DNA of 64,000 nucleotides, taken from assembly GCA_025666215.1 (NCBI GenBank), contig CP102593.1, forward strand, positions 558,001 to 622,000, in the 5' to 3' direction. Of the stretch, positions 26,858 to 36,243 are shown one piece after another; position 1 is the first letter of the stretch; every line of letters begins with the position of its first letter. The translations under genes and the position numbers were made by a program. The notes beneath the pieces were generated by a model that was given only the letters and a program-made list of their open reading frames with translations, ran no database searches and was not told the DNA's origin. This stretch comes from Xanthomonas campestris pv. phormiicola (GTDB lineage Bacteria; Pseudomonadota; Gammaproteobacteria; Xanthomonadales; Xanthomonadaceae).

Positions 26858-27643
26858 TCAGGACGTTCCGTCGCTGCCGCGCGCCCGCGCGCCAGGCGCC
26901 TTGCGCCGGATCAGCGCGCCGCCGTGGACGCGGCCGATCGCGTGCTGGTCGCGCAGGGCGTAGCGGAAGTTGCGTTGCGCCAGGTGCGCGTGCTCGCGCA
27001 TCAGCGCCTCGGCGCGTGCGCCCTGGCGCTGCTCGATCGCCTCGACCACCTGCCGGTGCTGGTCCTGCGCCAGGGTCAGGATCAGCCGCGCTTCCGGCAC
27101 CGCCGCCTGCGCCATCACGAAGCCGTTGGGCGAGGCGAACGGCAGCTGCACCGTGCGCGCGAACTCGCGCGCGAGCAGCTCGCTGCCGGCCATCCCGATC
27201 AGCAAGGCATGCAGCCGTTCGTTGTATTGCACGTAGTCGGCGAAGTCGTCCTCGGCCAGGTCCGAGGCGAGTACCGCGTCCAGCCGTTCCAGCAGCACGC
27301 GCGCCTGCTGCAGGTCGGTGGCGCTGGCGCCGCGTTCGGCGGCCAGGCGCGCGGCCAGCCCCTCCAGGGTGCCGCGCAGTTCGATCGCGTCGTGCACGTC
27401 GCGCTCGCTGAAGGACTTCACCGCGTAGCCGCCGCCGGGCAGGGCGGTGGTCAGGCCTTCCTCGCACAGGCGTTGCAGCGCCGCACGCACCGGGGTGCGC
27501 GAGACGCCGAGGCGTTCGACCACCGCCAGTTCCGACAGGCGCTCGCCCGGCGCCAGCGTGCCGCCGAGGATCAGGTCGCGCAGTTCGAGCAGCGCGCGGG
27601 TGGTCTGCGCGGCGCTGGAGCGGAAAGGAGGCGTGGCGTTCAT
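26858..27643 (-). CDS. vanR: GntR-family (FadR/FCD) regulator, probable VanR
   Basis: A 261-residue GntR regulator. The N-terminal winged helix contains LAPGERLSELAVVERLGVSR followed by TPVRAALQRL. The C-terminal FCD domain has DVHDAIELRGTLEGLAARLA and the metal-binding His pattern around NERLHALLIG and HRQVVEAIEQR. It lies between vanA and vanB on the same strand, 28 bp after vanA, and most likely represses the operon in the absence of vanillate. The TGTATACA palindromes upstream of vanA are its probable operators. Confidence 0.88.
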   Translation of the reverse strand: MNATPPFRSSAAQTTRALLELRDLILGGTLAPGERLSELAVVERLGVSRTPVRAALQRLCEEGLTTALPGGGYAVKSFSERDVHDAIELRGTLEGLAARLAAERGASATDLQQARVLLERLDAVLASDLAEDDFADYVQYNERLHALLIGMAGSELLAREFARTVQLPFASPNGFVMAQAAVPEARLILTLAQDQHRQVVEAIEQRQGARAEALMREHAHLAQRNFRYALRDQHAIGRVHGGALIRRKAPGARARGSDGTS

Positions 27644-27671
27644 GGCAATCCGAAAGAAAGGGCGGGCGGGA

Positions 27672-28748
27672 TCAGCCGACCATGCGCAGGTCCAGGTCGC
27701 GGCTGCGCTGTTCGCGCGCGATCATGCGCTCGATCAGACGCCGCGCCCACATCCCGCCGGCATCGACGTTGAGGTTGTAGAACACGTGGTCCGGATGCGC
27801 GTCGATCGCGCGCTGCTGCGCCTCCAGCACCGCCTCGTCCTCGCCGAACACGCCGGTCACGCCCTCGCGCAGCAGTGTGGTCATCGACTGCTCGTGCAGC
27901 GAGTGGTTGCGCATGAACGCCCAGAAGTAGTGGCAGCTGCCGTCGGTCTCGGGAGTGATGGTGTTGAGCACGTAGCCGTTCACGCCCTGGCGGCGGTCGC
28001 CTTCCGGCGCGCCGCTGCCGGCGATCGCCACGCCGACGTCGATGGCGATGGTGCACGGCGCCTCGAAGCGGATGATCTGCCAGCGGTCGACCTTGCCGCG
28101 GTAGCCCAGCGCGTGCTCGATCTGCCGCGCCCAGAACGGCGGCGGGTCGATGTCGCGCATCCAGCGCGAGACGGTGACGCTGCGCTCGCCGTGGACCACC
28201 TCGAACGGCGCCTCGGCCACCGCGTCCTGGCCGATGCTGGAGCCGTGCACGAAGGTCTCGTGGGTCAGGTCCATCAGGTTGTCCAGCACCAGCCGGTAAT
28301 CGCACTTGACCTGGATGGTGCGGCCGTCGCCGGCCCAGGCCGGGTCGCTGTTCCAGTGCAGGTCGGGGATCAGCGCCGGGTCGGCCAGTGCCGCGTCGCC
28401 AGGCCAGATCCACACGTAACGGTGCTTCTCGGCGACCGGGAAGCTGCGCACGCAGGCCGCGGGGTTGATCGTCTCCTGCGAGGGCATGTGCACGCAGCGG
28501 CCGTGCGCGTCGTAGACCAGGCCGTGGTAGCCGCAGACCACGTCGTCGCCGCGCAGCTTGCCCATCGACAGCGGCACCAGCCGGTGCCAGCAGGCGTCCT
28601 CCAGCGCCACCAGCGCGCCGGCGCCGGTGCGGTAGAGCACGATGTCGAGATCGCAGGCCTTGCGCGGCAACAGGGCGTGGCGGACCTCGTGGTCCCAGGC
28701 AATGGCGTACCAGGCGTTGAGCGGGTAGCGGGGAGTCGAGTCGGACAT
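27672..28748 (-). CDS. vanA: Vanillate O-demethylase oxygenase subunit
   Basis: A 358-residue Rieske non-heme iron oxygenase. The Rieske cluster ligands are in CWHRLVPLSMG (C-x-H, about residue 53) and CGYHGLVYD (C-x2-H). The mononuclear iron site follows in NLMDLTHETFVHG, with two His and later an Asp. VanA demethylates vanillate using electrons from VanB. It is the first gene of the vanA-vanR-vanB unit and is divergent from the pca operon, with 334 bp to the candidate leader peptide start. The N-terminus MSDSTPRYPLNAWY is typical of VanA. Confidence 0.95.
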   Translation of the reverse strand: MSDSTPRYPLNAWYAIAWDHEVRHALLPRKACDLDIVLYRTGAGALVALEDACWHRLVPLSMGKLRGDDVVCGYHGLVYDAHGRCVHMPSQETINPAACVRSFPVAEKHRYVWIWPGDAALADPALIPDLHWNSDPAWAGDGRTIQVKCDYRLVLDNLMDLTHETFVHGSSIGQDAVAEAPFEVVHGERSVTVSRWMRDIDPPPFWARQIEHALGYRGKVDRWQIIRFEAPCTIAIDVGVAIAGSGAPEGDRRQGVNGYVLNTITPETDGSCHYFWAFMRNHSLHEQSMTTLLREGVTGVFGEDEAVLEAQQRAIDAHPDHVFYNLNVDAGGMWARRLIERMIAREQRSRDLDLRMVG

Positions 28749-28757
28749 GGTGGATCC

Positions 28758-28765
28758 TGTATACA
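28758..28765. promoter_or_regulatory. TGTATACA palindrome, proximal vanA operator candidate
   Basis: A perfect 8-bp palindrome, TGTATACA, ends 10 bp upstream of the vanA start codon. An identical copy lies at 28853-28860. GntR/FCD regulators bind short palindromes with a TNGTATACNA-like core, so VanR is the likely ligand. A protein bound here could block translation initiation or clearance of RNA polymerase. Confidence 0.55.
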
Positions 28766-28852
28766 TTTTGGCGGCCCGTGCATGCAGGCGTTGCGAGAAT
28801 TTACATATAAATTGGTTTTTTGCGGGGTTGGAAAAAGCGGATGCCGCCAAGT

Positions 28853-28860
28853 TGTATACA
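28853..28860. promoter_or_regulatory. TGTATACA palindrome, distal vanA operator candidate
   Basis: The second copy of TGTATACA, 95 bp upstream of the first (about nine helical turns). Both share the longer context TGTATACATT. The spacing would allow DNA looping by a dimer of dimers, but this is inference from spacing alone. Confidence 0.5.
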
Positions 28861-28892
28861 TTGTGCCGCAGCCGTGCACGCCGCATTGCAGC

Positions 28893-28916
28893 ATCGATAA
28901 TGTTCGATTATCGATT
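28893..28916 (+). promoter_or_regulatory. IclR-type (PcaR-like) operator candidate upstream of pcaI
   Basis: ATCGATAA (28893-28900) and TTATCGAT (28908-28915) form a perfect 8-bp inverted repeat with a 7-bp spacer. The right side reads GTTCGATTATCGATT (28902-28916), which agrees at 11 of 15 positions with the PcaR box GTTCGATAATCGCAC that I recall from Pseudomonas. The core TCGATTATCG is shared exactly with the quiA upstream site at 40972-40981. Confidence 0.55.
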
Positions 28917-29082
28917 TGTATGGGCGGTAATCGAATTGACCGCGTGGAGCGCTGCGCCTAACGTGTGGCTCTGTCCGGTGGCGCGACGGCGGCCGCGCGA
29001 GGCCTCGTCGGCGCACCGACGCTTCGATCAACCAGGCGCAACGGCGTCCGCCGCCGCTGCGCACCCGTGGGAGGCAGCACAC

Positions 29083-29160
29083 ATGTCGGCAACCCTTTAT
29101 CGCCCCCTGAGCGGCCTGCATCCGCTTGCCGGGCAAGGCCCAGCAGGAATGGCGGCATGA
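29083..29160 (+). CDS. Possible leader peptide (uORF) overlapping the pcaI start
   Basis: A 25-residue open frame, MSATLYRPLSGLHPLAGQ..., with a very good ribosome binding site (GGGAGG at 29069-29074, 8 bases before the ATG). Its TGA stop overlaps the pcaI ATG as ATGA, the same coupling seen between pcaI/pcaJ and pcaJ/pcaF. pcaI also has its own AGGA site inside this frame (29145-29148). It could be a translated leader that couples or tunes pca expression, or it may be a chance frame. No homologue is known to me. Confidence 0.4.
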   Translation: MSATLYRPLSGLHPLAGQGPAGMAA

Positions 29161-29828
29161 TCGACAAGACCGTCGCCTCGTACGAGGCCGCCGTGGCCGA
29201 CATCCACGACGGCGCCACGGTGATGATCGGCGGCTTCGGCAGCGCCGGCATGCCGGACCAACTGATCGACGCGCTGATCGCCCAGGGCGCGCGCGCGCTG
29301 ACCATCGTCAACAACAACGCCGGCAACGGCGAGACCGGGCTGGCCGCGCTGATCAAGCACAAGCGCGTGCGCAAGATCATCTGCTCGTTCCCGCGGCAGA
29401 GCGATTCGCAGCATTTCGATGCGGCCTACCATGCCGGCGAGATCGAGCTGGAACTGGTGCCGCAGGGCAACCTGGCCGCGCGCATCCATGCCGCCGGCAA
29501 CGGCCTGGGGGCGATCTTCACCCCGACCGGCTACGGCACCGAACTGGCCAGGGGCAAGGAGACGCGCGAGATCGATGGCCGGCACTACGTGCTCGAATAT
29601 CCGATCCGCGCCGACTTCGCGCTGATCAAGGCGCACCGCGGCGACCGCTGGGGCAACCTGGTGTACCGCAAGACCGCGCGCAACTTCGGCCCGCTGATGG
29701 CGATGGCCGCCGACTGCACCATCGCGCAGGTCGGCGCGGTGGTGGCGCTGGGCGCACTGGATCCGGAAGCCGTGGTCACCCCCGGCATCTTCGTGCAACG
29801 CGTGGTCGCCGCAGGAGAGCGCGCATGA
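29157..29828 (+). CDS. pcaI: 3-Oxoadipate CoA-transferase subunit A
   Basis: A 223-residue class I CoA-transferase alpha subunit. The signature [17 protein letters not shown] near residue 25 and the conserved [15 protein letters not shown] follow the PcaI pattern. With PcaJ it transfers CoA from succinyl-CoA to 3-oxoadipate. First enzyme gene of the pca operon, with AGGA 8 bases upstream of the ATG and a 4-bp overlap with pcaJ. Confidence 0.95.
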   Translation: MIDKTVASYEAAVADIHDGATVMIGGFGSAGMPDQLIDALIAQGARALTIVNNNAGNGETGLAALIKHKRVRKIICSFPRQSDSQHFDAAYHAGEIELELVPQGNLAARIHAAGNGLGAIFTPTGYGTELARGKETREIDGRHYVLEYPIRADFALIKAHRGDRWGNLVYRKTARNFGPLMAMAADCTIAQVGAVVALGALDPEAVVTPGIFVQRVVAAGERA

Positions 29829-30468
29829 ACCGCCTGAGCCGCGAACAGATCGCCGCGCGCGTGGCGCGCGACATCGCCGAGGGCGCCTACGTCAACCTCG
29901 GCATCGGCCTGCCGACCCTGGTCGCCAACTTCCTGCCCGCCGACAAGGAGATCTTCCTGCATTCGGAGAACGGCGTGCTCGGCATGGGCCCGGCGCCCGC
30001 GCCCGGCGAGGAGGATCCGGACCTGATCAACGCCGGCAAGCAGCCGGTGACGCTGCTGACCGGCGGCTGCTACTTCCACCATGCCGACTCGTTCGCGATG
30101 ATGCGCAGCGGACGCCTGGACGTGTGCGTGCTCGGCGCATTCCAGGTCTCGGTGCATGGCGACCTGGCCAACTGGAGCACCGGCGCGCCGGACGCGATCC
30201 CCGCGGTCGGCGGCGCGATGGACCTGGCGATCGGCGCCAAGGACGTGTTCGTGATGATGGACCTGCTGACCAAGAACGGCGACAGCAAGCTGGTCGCCGA
30301 GTGCACGTATCCGCTGACCGGCCTGCGCTGCGTCTCGCGCGTCTACACCGACCTGGGCGTGTTCGCGGTCGGCAAGCACGGCGCCGCTGTCATCGAGCTC
30401 GTCGACGGCGTGTCGCTGGACGAACTGCAACGCCTGACCGGCCTGTCGCTGACCATGGAGAAGGCGCA

Positions 30469-30472
<4 letters not shown>
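29825..30472 (+). CDS. pcaJ: 3-Oxoadipate CoA-transferase subunit B
   Basis: A 215-residue class I CoA-transferase beta subunit. The active-site Glu lies in the conserved [14 protein letters not shown] (about residue 51). [14 protein letters not shown] and [15 protein letters not shown] are also typical. It forms the heteromer with PcaI. Its start overlaps the pcaI stop (ATGA) and its stop overlaps the pcaF start in the same way, so the three genes are translationally coupled. Confidence 0.96.
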
Positions 30473-31677
<1,205 letters not shown>

Positions 31678-31782
31678 GCGACTATCTTGTAGCCGCAGCG
31701 TTGCAGGCATGAAGCGGCTCCTGCCCAAGCGCAGGCAACGAACACGCAACAGGCTCCGTGCGGAGCCACCGGAAGGAGCAAG

Positions 31783-32499
31783 ATGAGCGATTCCACCAAC
31801 GCGGCACTGCTCGGCTATCGCAAGCCGTATCCGGGCACGCAGCCGCCGTACATCCATCCGGCCTATGCCTCGACCGTATGCCGCGGCCCCAGCCGCGACC
31901 CGATCGCGATTCCGGCCACGTTGTCCGAAGTCACCGGCCCCACGCTGGATCGGATCACCCTGGGCGCGCATGCCGCCGACCTCACCGCCGGCTTTCCCGG
32001 CGCGCCGCTGGGCGAGCGCATCGTCGTCTCCGGCCGTGTGCTCGACGAGAACGGCCAGCCGGTGCGCAACAGCGTGGTCGAGGTCTGGCAGTGCAACGCC
32101 GCCGGGCGCTACCTGCACGCCGGCGACCAGCACGATGCGCCGCTGGACCCCAACTTCACCGGCACCGGCCAGGTGCTGACCGACGCGCACGGCCGCTACC
32201 GCTTCAAGACCATCAAGCCCGGCGCCTATCCGTGGCGCAACCACTACAACGCCTGGCGTCCGGCGCACATCCACTTTTCGCTGCACGGCGAGGGCATCGG
32301 CCAGCGCCTGGTTACGCAGATGTACTTCCCCGGCGACCCGCTGCTGGCCTACGACCCGATCTTCAATTGCGTGGACGACGACAAGGCCAAGGCGCGGATG
32401 GTGTCGGCGTTCGACTGGGAGAACGCGATCAGCGAATACGCGCTGGCCTACCGGTTCGACATCGTGCTGCGCGGCCGCAAGCAGACCGTCTGGGAGTGA
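31783..32499 (+). CDS. pcaH: Protocatechuate 3,4-dioxygenase beta subunit
   Basis: A 238-residue intradiol dioxygenase beta chain carrying the non-heme Fe(III) site. The ligands are Tyr in [12 protein letters not shown] and the two His of [12 protein letters not shown]. The N-terminal extension and the [14 protein letters not shown] segment are typical. It cleaves protocatechuate to 3-carboxy-cis,cis-muconate. A strong GGAAGGAG site precedes the ATG. pcaG starts 4 bp downstream. Confidence 0.96.
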   Translation: MSDSTNAALLGYRKPYPGTQPPYIHPAYASTVCRGPSRDPIAIPATLSEVTGPTLDRITLGAHAADLTAGFPGAPLGERIVVSGRVLDENGQPVRNSVVEVWQCNAAGRYLHAGDQHDAPLDPNFTGTGQVLTDAHGRYRFKTIKPGAYPWRNHYNAWRPAHIHFSLHGEGIGQRLVTQMYFPGDPLLAYDPIFNCVDDDKAKARMVSAFDWENAISEYALAYRFDIVLRGRKQTVWE

Positions 32500-32503
32500 C
32501 ACC

Positions 32504-33067
32504 ATGAGTTTTCAGGCAACCCCTTCGCAAACCGTCGGCCCCTACTACCGCCTGGGCCTGGAGCCGCTGTACCGCACCGAGATTGCGCCGGCCGCGGCGC
32601 GCGGCGAGCGCGTGCAGGTGAGCGGCACGGTGTTCGATGGCGCCGGCGTGCCGGTCGCCGATGCGGTGCTGGAGATCTGGCAGGCCGACGCCGCCGGCAT
32701 CTACGCGCATCGCGACGACCCGCGCCACGACGATCACGATCCGGCGTTCCACGGCTGGGGCCGCGTGCCGACCGACGCGCATGGCCGTTTCTCCTTCAGC
32801 ACGATCAGGCCCGGTGCGGTGGCCGGGCCCAAGGGCGTGCCGCAGGCGCCGCACCTGGTGGTGCTGGTGTTCATGCGCGGCTTGCTGCGCGCCGCGTCCA
32901 CGCGGCTGTACTTCGCCGATGCCGCGGGCAACGACGAGGATGCGATCCTGGCGCTGGTGCCGCCGCAACGGCGCGGCACGCTGCTGGCCCAGCGCACCGC
33001 GCCGGGGCAGTACGCCTGGGACGTGCACATGCAGGGCGAGCAGGAGACGGTGTTCTTCAGTTATTGA
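32504..33067 (+). CDS. pcaG: Protocatechuate 3,4-dioxygenase alpha subunit
   Basis: A 187-residue alpha chain of the dioxygenase. It shares the fold of PcaH (TPSQTVGPYYRLGLEPLY, VLEIWQADAAGIYAHR) but lacks the iron ligands at the HxH position, where APHLVVLVFMRGLL is found. This is normal for the non-catalytic subunit. It follows pcaH immediately and is separated from pcaB by a gap with a REP hairpin. Confidence 0.95.
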   Translation: MSFQATPSQTVGPYYRLGLEPLYRTEIAPAAARGERVQVSGTVFDGAGVPVADAVLEIWQADAAGIYAHRDDPRHDDHDPAFHGWGRVPTDAHGRFSFSTIRPGAVAGPKGVPQAPHLVVLVFMRGLLRAASTRLYFADAAGNDEDAILALVPPQRRGTLLAQRTAPGQYAWDVHMQGEQETVFFSY

Positions 33068-33096
33068 GTGGCGTGTTGCTCTCAGTCGAGTGAAAG

Positions 33097-33166
33097 CTGT
33101 GGGAGCGACTTCAGTCGCGACGGGCGTTACCGGTAAGGCCTGTCGCGACTGAAGTCGTTCCCACAG
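33097..33166. repeat. REP-type palindrome (GTGGGAGCGACTTCAGTCGCGAC family)
   Basis: A 70-bp inverted repeat. CTGTGGGAGCGACTTCAGTC-GCGACGGGC is followed by a short centre and by CCTGTCGCGACTGAAGTCGT-TCCCACAG. It lies inside the pca operon between pcaG and pcaB. A long RNA hairpin here could act as a stability or attenuation point. Full copies also occur at 55280-55349 and, split by inserts, at 35961-36130 and 48904-49074. Confidence 0.85.
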
Positions 33167-33298
33167 GTGACTGCGGCAGGCGGACGATGTCGGCCGATCA
33201 GCGCAAGCCACTGAATGCTCAGTCTCCCATCCCGTCATCGCGTTGGCGCTACCCTTGGCCGGCCCGATGTGCCGGCACAACCCGTAGAGACGTTACCC

Positions 33299-34642
33299 AT
33301 GAGTTCCAGCCTTTCCCTGCTCAGTCCCCTGTTCGGCGACCCCGCCATCGATGCGCTGTTCGACGACGCCGCGCGGTTGCAGGGCATGCTCGATGTCGAA
33401 GCGGCGTTGGCGCTGGCCGAGGCGCGCTGCGGAGTGATTCCGCAGGCGGCGGTCGCGCCGATCCAGGCGGCCTGCCAGGCGCAGCAGTACGACCTGGCCG
33501 CGCTCGGCCAGGCCACCGCGCTGGCCGGCAATCCGGCCATTCCGCTGGTCAAGGCGCTGACCGCGAAGGTCGAGGCCGCCGATGCGGCGGCCGCGCGCTG
33601 GGTGCACTGGGGCGCCACCAGCCAGGATGTGATCGACACCGGCAGCGTGCTGCAACTGCGCGCCGCGCTGGACGCGCTGCAGCCGAAGCTGGCCGCGCTG
33701 TGCGATGCCGTGCACGCGCTCGCCCAGCGCGAACGCGACACCGGGTTGCCCGGCCGCACCTTGCTGCAGCAGGCGGTGCCGGTGACGTTCGGACTCAAGG
33801 CGGCCGGCTGGCTGGATGCGTTGCAGCGCGCGCAGCGCCGCCTGCAGGCGTTGCGCGAGGACGCGCTGGTACTGCAGTTCGGCGGCGCCGCCGGCACATT
33901 GGCCTCGCTGCAGACGCAGGGACTGGCGGTGGCGCAGGCGCTGGCGCAGGCGCTGCGCCTGCCGCTGCCGGCGCTGCCCTGGCATGCCGCGCGCGACCGC
34001 ATCGTCGAGGTCGGCAGCGCGTTCGCGCTGTTGGCCGGGACCCTGGGCAAGATCGCCACCGACATCGTGCTGCTGATGCAGTCGGAAGTGGCCGAGGCGT
34101 TCGAGCCGGCCGCGTCCGGCAAGGGCGGCTCCTCGGCGATGCCGCACAAGCGCAATCCGGTGGGCTGCGTGGCCGCCATCGCCGCGGCCACGCGCGTGCC
34201 CGGCCTGGTGTCCACGCTGTACGCGGCCTTGCCGCAGCCGCACGAACGCGCCGCCGGGCAGTGGCATGCCGAGTGGGACACCGTGCCGGAGATCGTGCGC
34301 CTGAGCGCCGGCAGCCTGGCGCAGATGCGCAGCGTCATCGAGGGCCTGGAACTGGACCGCGCGCGCATGCGCACGCACCTGGACAGCCATGGCGGGCTGC
34401 TCTACGCCGAGGCGGTGTCGGTCGCGCTCGCCGCCACCTTGGGCAAGGCCGCCGCGCACGCGCTGGTGGAGGAATCCGCGCGCCACGCGTTGCAGCAGGG
34501 CCGTCATTTGCGCGAGGTGCTGGCGGCCGACGCACGGGTGACCACGGTGCTCGATGACGACCGACTGCAGGCGCTGTTCGCTGCCGATAGCTGGCGCGGC
34601 ATGGCCGATGTCTGGATCGACCGCGTGCTCGCCAACGGCTGA
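33299..34642 (+). CDS. pcaB: 3-Carboxy-cis,cis-muconate cycloisomerase
   Basis: A 447-residue member of the fumarase/aspartase superfamily. The signature GKGGSSAMPHKRNPVGC (about residue 275) is the GSSxMPxKxN motif with the catalytic Ser on the flexible loop. VHWGATSQDVIDTG is the second conserved region. It converts 3-carboxymuconate to 4-carboxymuconolactone. The ATG at 33299 is chosen because the upstream extension overlaps a gap with a REP and is not part of the family. Confidence 0.95.
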   Translation: MSSSLSLLSPLFGDPAIDALFDDAARLQGMLDVEAALALAEARCGVIPQAAVAPIQAACQAQQYDLAALGQATALAGNPAIPLVKALTAKVEAADAAAARWVHWGATSQDVIDTGSVLQLRAALDALQPKLAALCDAVHALAQRERDTGLPGRTLLQQAVPVTFGLKAAGWLDALQRAQRRLQALREDALVLQFGGAAGTLASLQTQGLAVAQALAQALRLPLPALPWHAARDRIVEVGSAFALLAGTLGKIATDIVLLMQSEVAEAFEPAASGKGGSSAMPHKRNPVGCVAAIAAATRVPGLVSTLYAALPQPHERAAGQWHAEWDTVPEIVRLSAGSLAQMRSVIEGLELDRARMRTHLDSHGGLLYAEAVSVALAATLGKAAAHALVEESARHALQQGRHLREVLAADARVTTVLDDDRLQALFAADSWRGMADVWIDRVLANG

Positions 34643-34672
34643 GCCTGTGCAACTGGATTCCGCGGAGCCGCC

Positions 34673-35455
34673 ATGCCGTTTCTCGATCTGCCCAGCCATC
34701 GCCTGCACTACCGCCTCGACGGCAGCGCCGGCAAGCCGTGGCTGACCTTCTGCAATTCGCTGGGCACCGACCTGCACATGTGGGACGCGCAGATCGACGC
34801 ACTGGCGCCGCACTACCGCCTGCTGCGCTACGACCGTCGCGGACATGGCGGCTCCGGCGTGCCGGCCGGCCCCTATCGCGTCGACGATCTCGGCGGCGAC
34901 GTGCTGGCGCTGTGGGATGCGCTGCGGATCGAACGCAGCCATTTCTGCGGGCTGTCGATCGGCGGCCTGACCGGGCAGTGGCTGGGCCTGCACGCCGGCG
35001 CACGCCTGGAGCGCCTGGTGGTGAGCGCCACGGCGCAGAAGATCGGCAGCGAGGACAGTTGGCGGGCTCGCATCGCGCAGGTTCAGGCCGAGGGCCTGAC
35101 TGCACTGGCGGCGGCGACGCGCGGGCGCTGGTTCACCCCGGCCTTCGCCGCGCGGTGTCCGCAGCGGCTGGACGAGATCATCGCCACCTTCCTCGCCACC
35201 TCGCCCGAAGGCTATGCGGCGTGCTGCCACGCCGTGGCCAGCGCCGACTTCCGCGGGCGGCTCGGCGCGCTGGCGGCGCCGCTGCTGGCGATCGCCGGCG
35301 ACGACGATCCGGTGTGCCCGCCGCAGGACCTGCGCGAGATCGCCGCGGCGGTGCAGGACGGCCGTGCTGCGCAGGTGCCCGGCCGTCACATCTGCAATGT
35401 GGAGTCCGCGCAGGCGTTCAACCAATGCCTGATCGAGTTTCTGCATGCCTCCTAG
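34673..35455 (+). CDS. pcaD: 3-Oxoadipate enol-lactonase
   Basis: A 260-residue alpha/beta hydrolase. The nucleophile is in FCGLSIGGLTG (about residue 105), the acid in GDDDPVCPP and the His in PGRHICNVE, matching PcaD. It hydrolyses 3-oxoadipate enol-lactone to 3-oxoadipate. It lies 30 bp after pcaB. PcaD and PcaC are separate proteins here and are not fused as PcaL. Confidence 0.95.
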   Translation: MPFLDLPSHRLHYRLDGSAGKPWLTFCNSLGTDLHMWDAQIDALAPHYRLLRYDRRGHGGSGVPAGPYRVDDLGGDVLALWDALRIERSHFCGLSIGGLTGQWLGLHAGARLERLVVSATAQKIGSEDSWRARIAQVQAEGLTALAAATRGRWFTPAFAARCPQRLDEIIATFLATSPEGYAACCHAVASADFRGRLGALAAPLLAIAGDDDPVCPPQDLREIAAAVQDGRAAQVPGRHICNVESAQAFNQCLIEFLHAS

Positions 35456-35543
35456 AGTGCAGTCCGCTCCGCCCGCCGCTTGCCGACAACCGCCGTCCAG
35501 CGACCCCGACGCTGCATCCTCCCGCCATCACAACGGAAACCCC

Positions 35544-35930
35544 ATGGACGAGAAACAACGCTATGACGCCGGACTGCAGGTCCGCAAAGCCGTGCTCGGC
35601 GAGGAGCATGTGCAACGCTCGCTGGACGCGCGCACCGACTTCACCAGCGAGTTCCAGGAGTTCATCACCCGCACCGCCTGGGGCACGGTCTGGACCCGCG
35701 ACGGCCTGCCGCGGCACACGCGTTCGCTGCTGACCCTGGCGATGATGGTCGCGCTCGGCCACGACGAGGAATTCAAACTGCACGTGCGCGCCGCGCGCAA
35801 CAACGGCGTCAGCGCGGACGAGATCAAGGAAGTGCTGCTGCAGGCGGCGATCTACTGCGGCGTGCCCGCGGCCAACCACGCCTTCGCGCTGGCCAAGCCG
35901 ATCCTGGAAGAGCAGGCGGCCGAGGGCTGA
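35544..35930 (+). CDS. pcaC: 4-Carboxymuconolactone decarboxylase
   Basis: A 128-residue carboxymuconolactone decarboxylase. The conserved core LGEEHVQRSLDARTDFTSEF and TRSLLTLAMMVALGHDEEFK is followed by LLQAAIYCGVPAANHAFALA. It decarboxylates 4-carboxymuconolactone to 3-oxoadipate enol-lactone. The ATG at 35544 gives the standard PcaC length (about 125-135). It is the last gene of the pca operon and is followed by a REP with a nested miniature element. Confidence 0.95.
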   Translation: MDEKQRYDAGLQVRKAVLGEEHVQRSLDARTDFTSEFQEFITRTAWGTVWTRDGLPRHTRSLLTLAMMVALGHDEEFKLHVRAARNNGVSADEIKEVLLQAAIYCGVPAANHAFALAKPILEEQAAEG

Positions 35931-35960
35931 GGCCGGCGGCGGCGCAACGCCGCATTTTTT

Positions 35961-36130
35961 GTGGGAGCGGCTTCAGTCGCGACGGGACTTCCTGGTAACG
36001 CCCGTCGCGACTGAAGGACACCTCTAATAACCCCAAAAAACTCGACTAAAACGCTCGCAAGTCATTGATGCGCATAGTGCGAAATTTTTAGAATCGAGGT
36101 TGTTAGAGGTGCCCTGACGTCGCTCCCACA
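35961..36130. repeat. REP-type repeat interrupted by a 101-bp miniature element
   Basis: The left half (GTGGGAGCGGCTTCAGTCGC from 35961) and the CCGTCGCGACTGA segment (36002-36014) match the REP family. The final TCGCTCCCACA lies only after the insert at 36119-36130. Removing 36015-36115 and one copy of GA restores a normal REP. Confidence 0.8.
36015..36115. mobile_element. 101-bp miniature inverted-repeat element (copy 1)
   Basis: The ends are AGGACACCTCTAATAACC and GGTTGTTAGAGGTGCCCT, an 18-bp terminal inverted repeat with two mismatches. The dinucleotide GA flanks both sides (36013-36014 and 36116-36117) and fits a 2-bp target duplication. The AT-rich interior includes CGCAAGTCATTGATGCGCAT and has no coding capacity. 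A nearly identical copy in the opposite orientation occupies 48918-49018. It is probably mobilised in trans by an insertion-sequence transposase encoded elsewhere. Confidence 0.8.
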
Positions 36131-36243
36131 CGGTAATCCGTACTTCATCGACCGGCACGACGGCACGGGTCGCCGTGGCAAGATGCGGGCAATGGTCGGA
36201 CGCGGCTCCGCGCCACGCACCCCTTTCTTTCGCGAGGTCCGCC

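Larger units (their letters stand above)
28749..29082. promoter_or_regulatory. Divergent vanA / pcaI regulatory region
   Basis: The 334-bp gap carries control signals for both operons. Two identical TGTATACA palindromes flank the vanA promoter, and an IclR-like operator with an 8-bp inverted repeat lies toward pcaI. The centre (28797-28830) is AT-rich (TTTACATATAAATTGG) and is a likely promoter core. The right part (28965-29060) is GC-rich leader sequence without obvious features. Confidence 0.65.

Noticed and set aside
36015..36115. The 101-bp elements as a truncated insertion sequence with a transposase remnant
   Set aside because: No reading frame or transposase motif remains and both copies have intact ends, so a miniature element is a better description.
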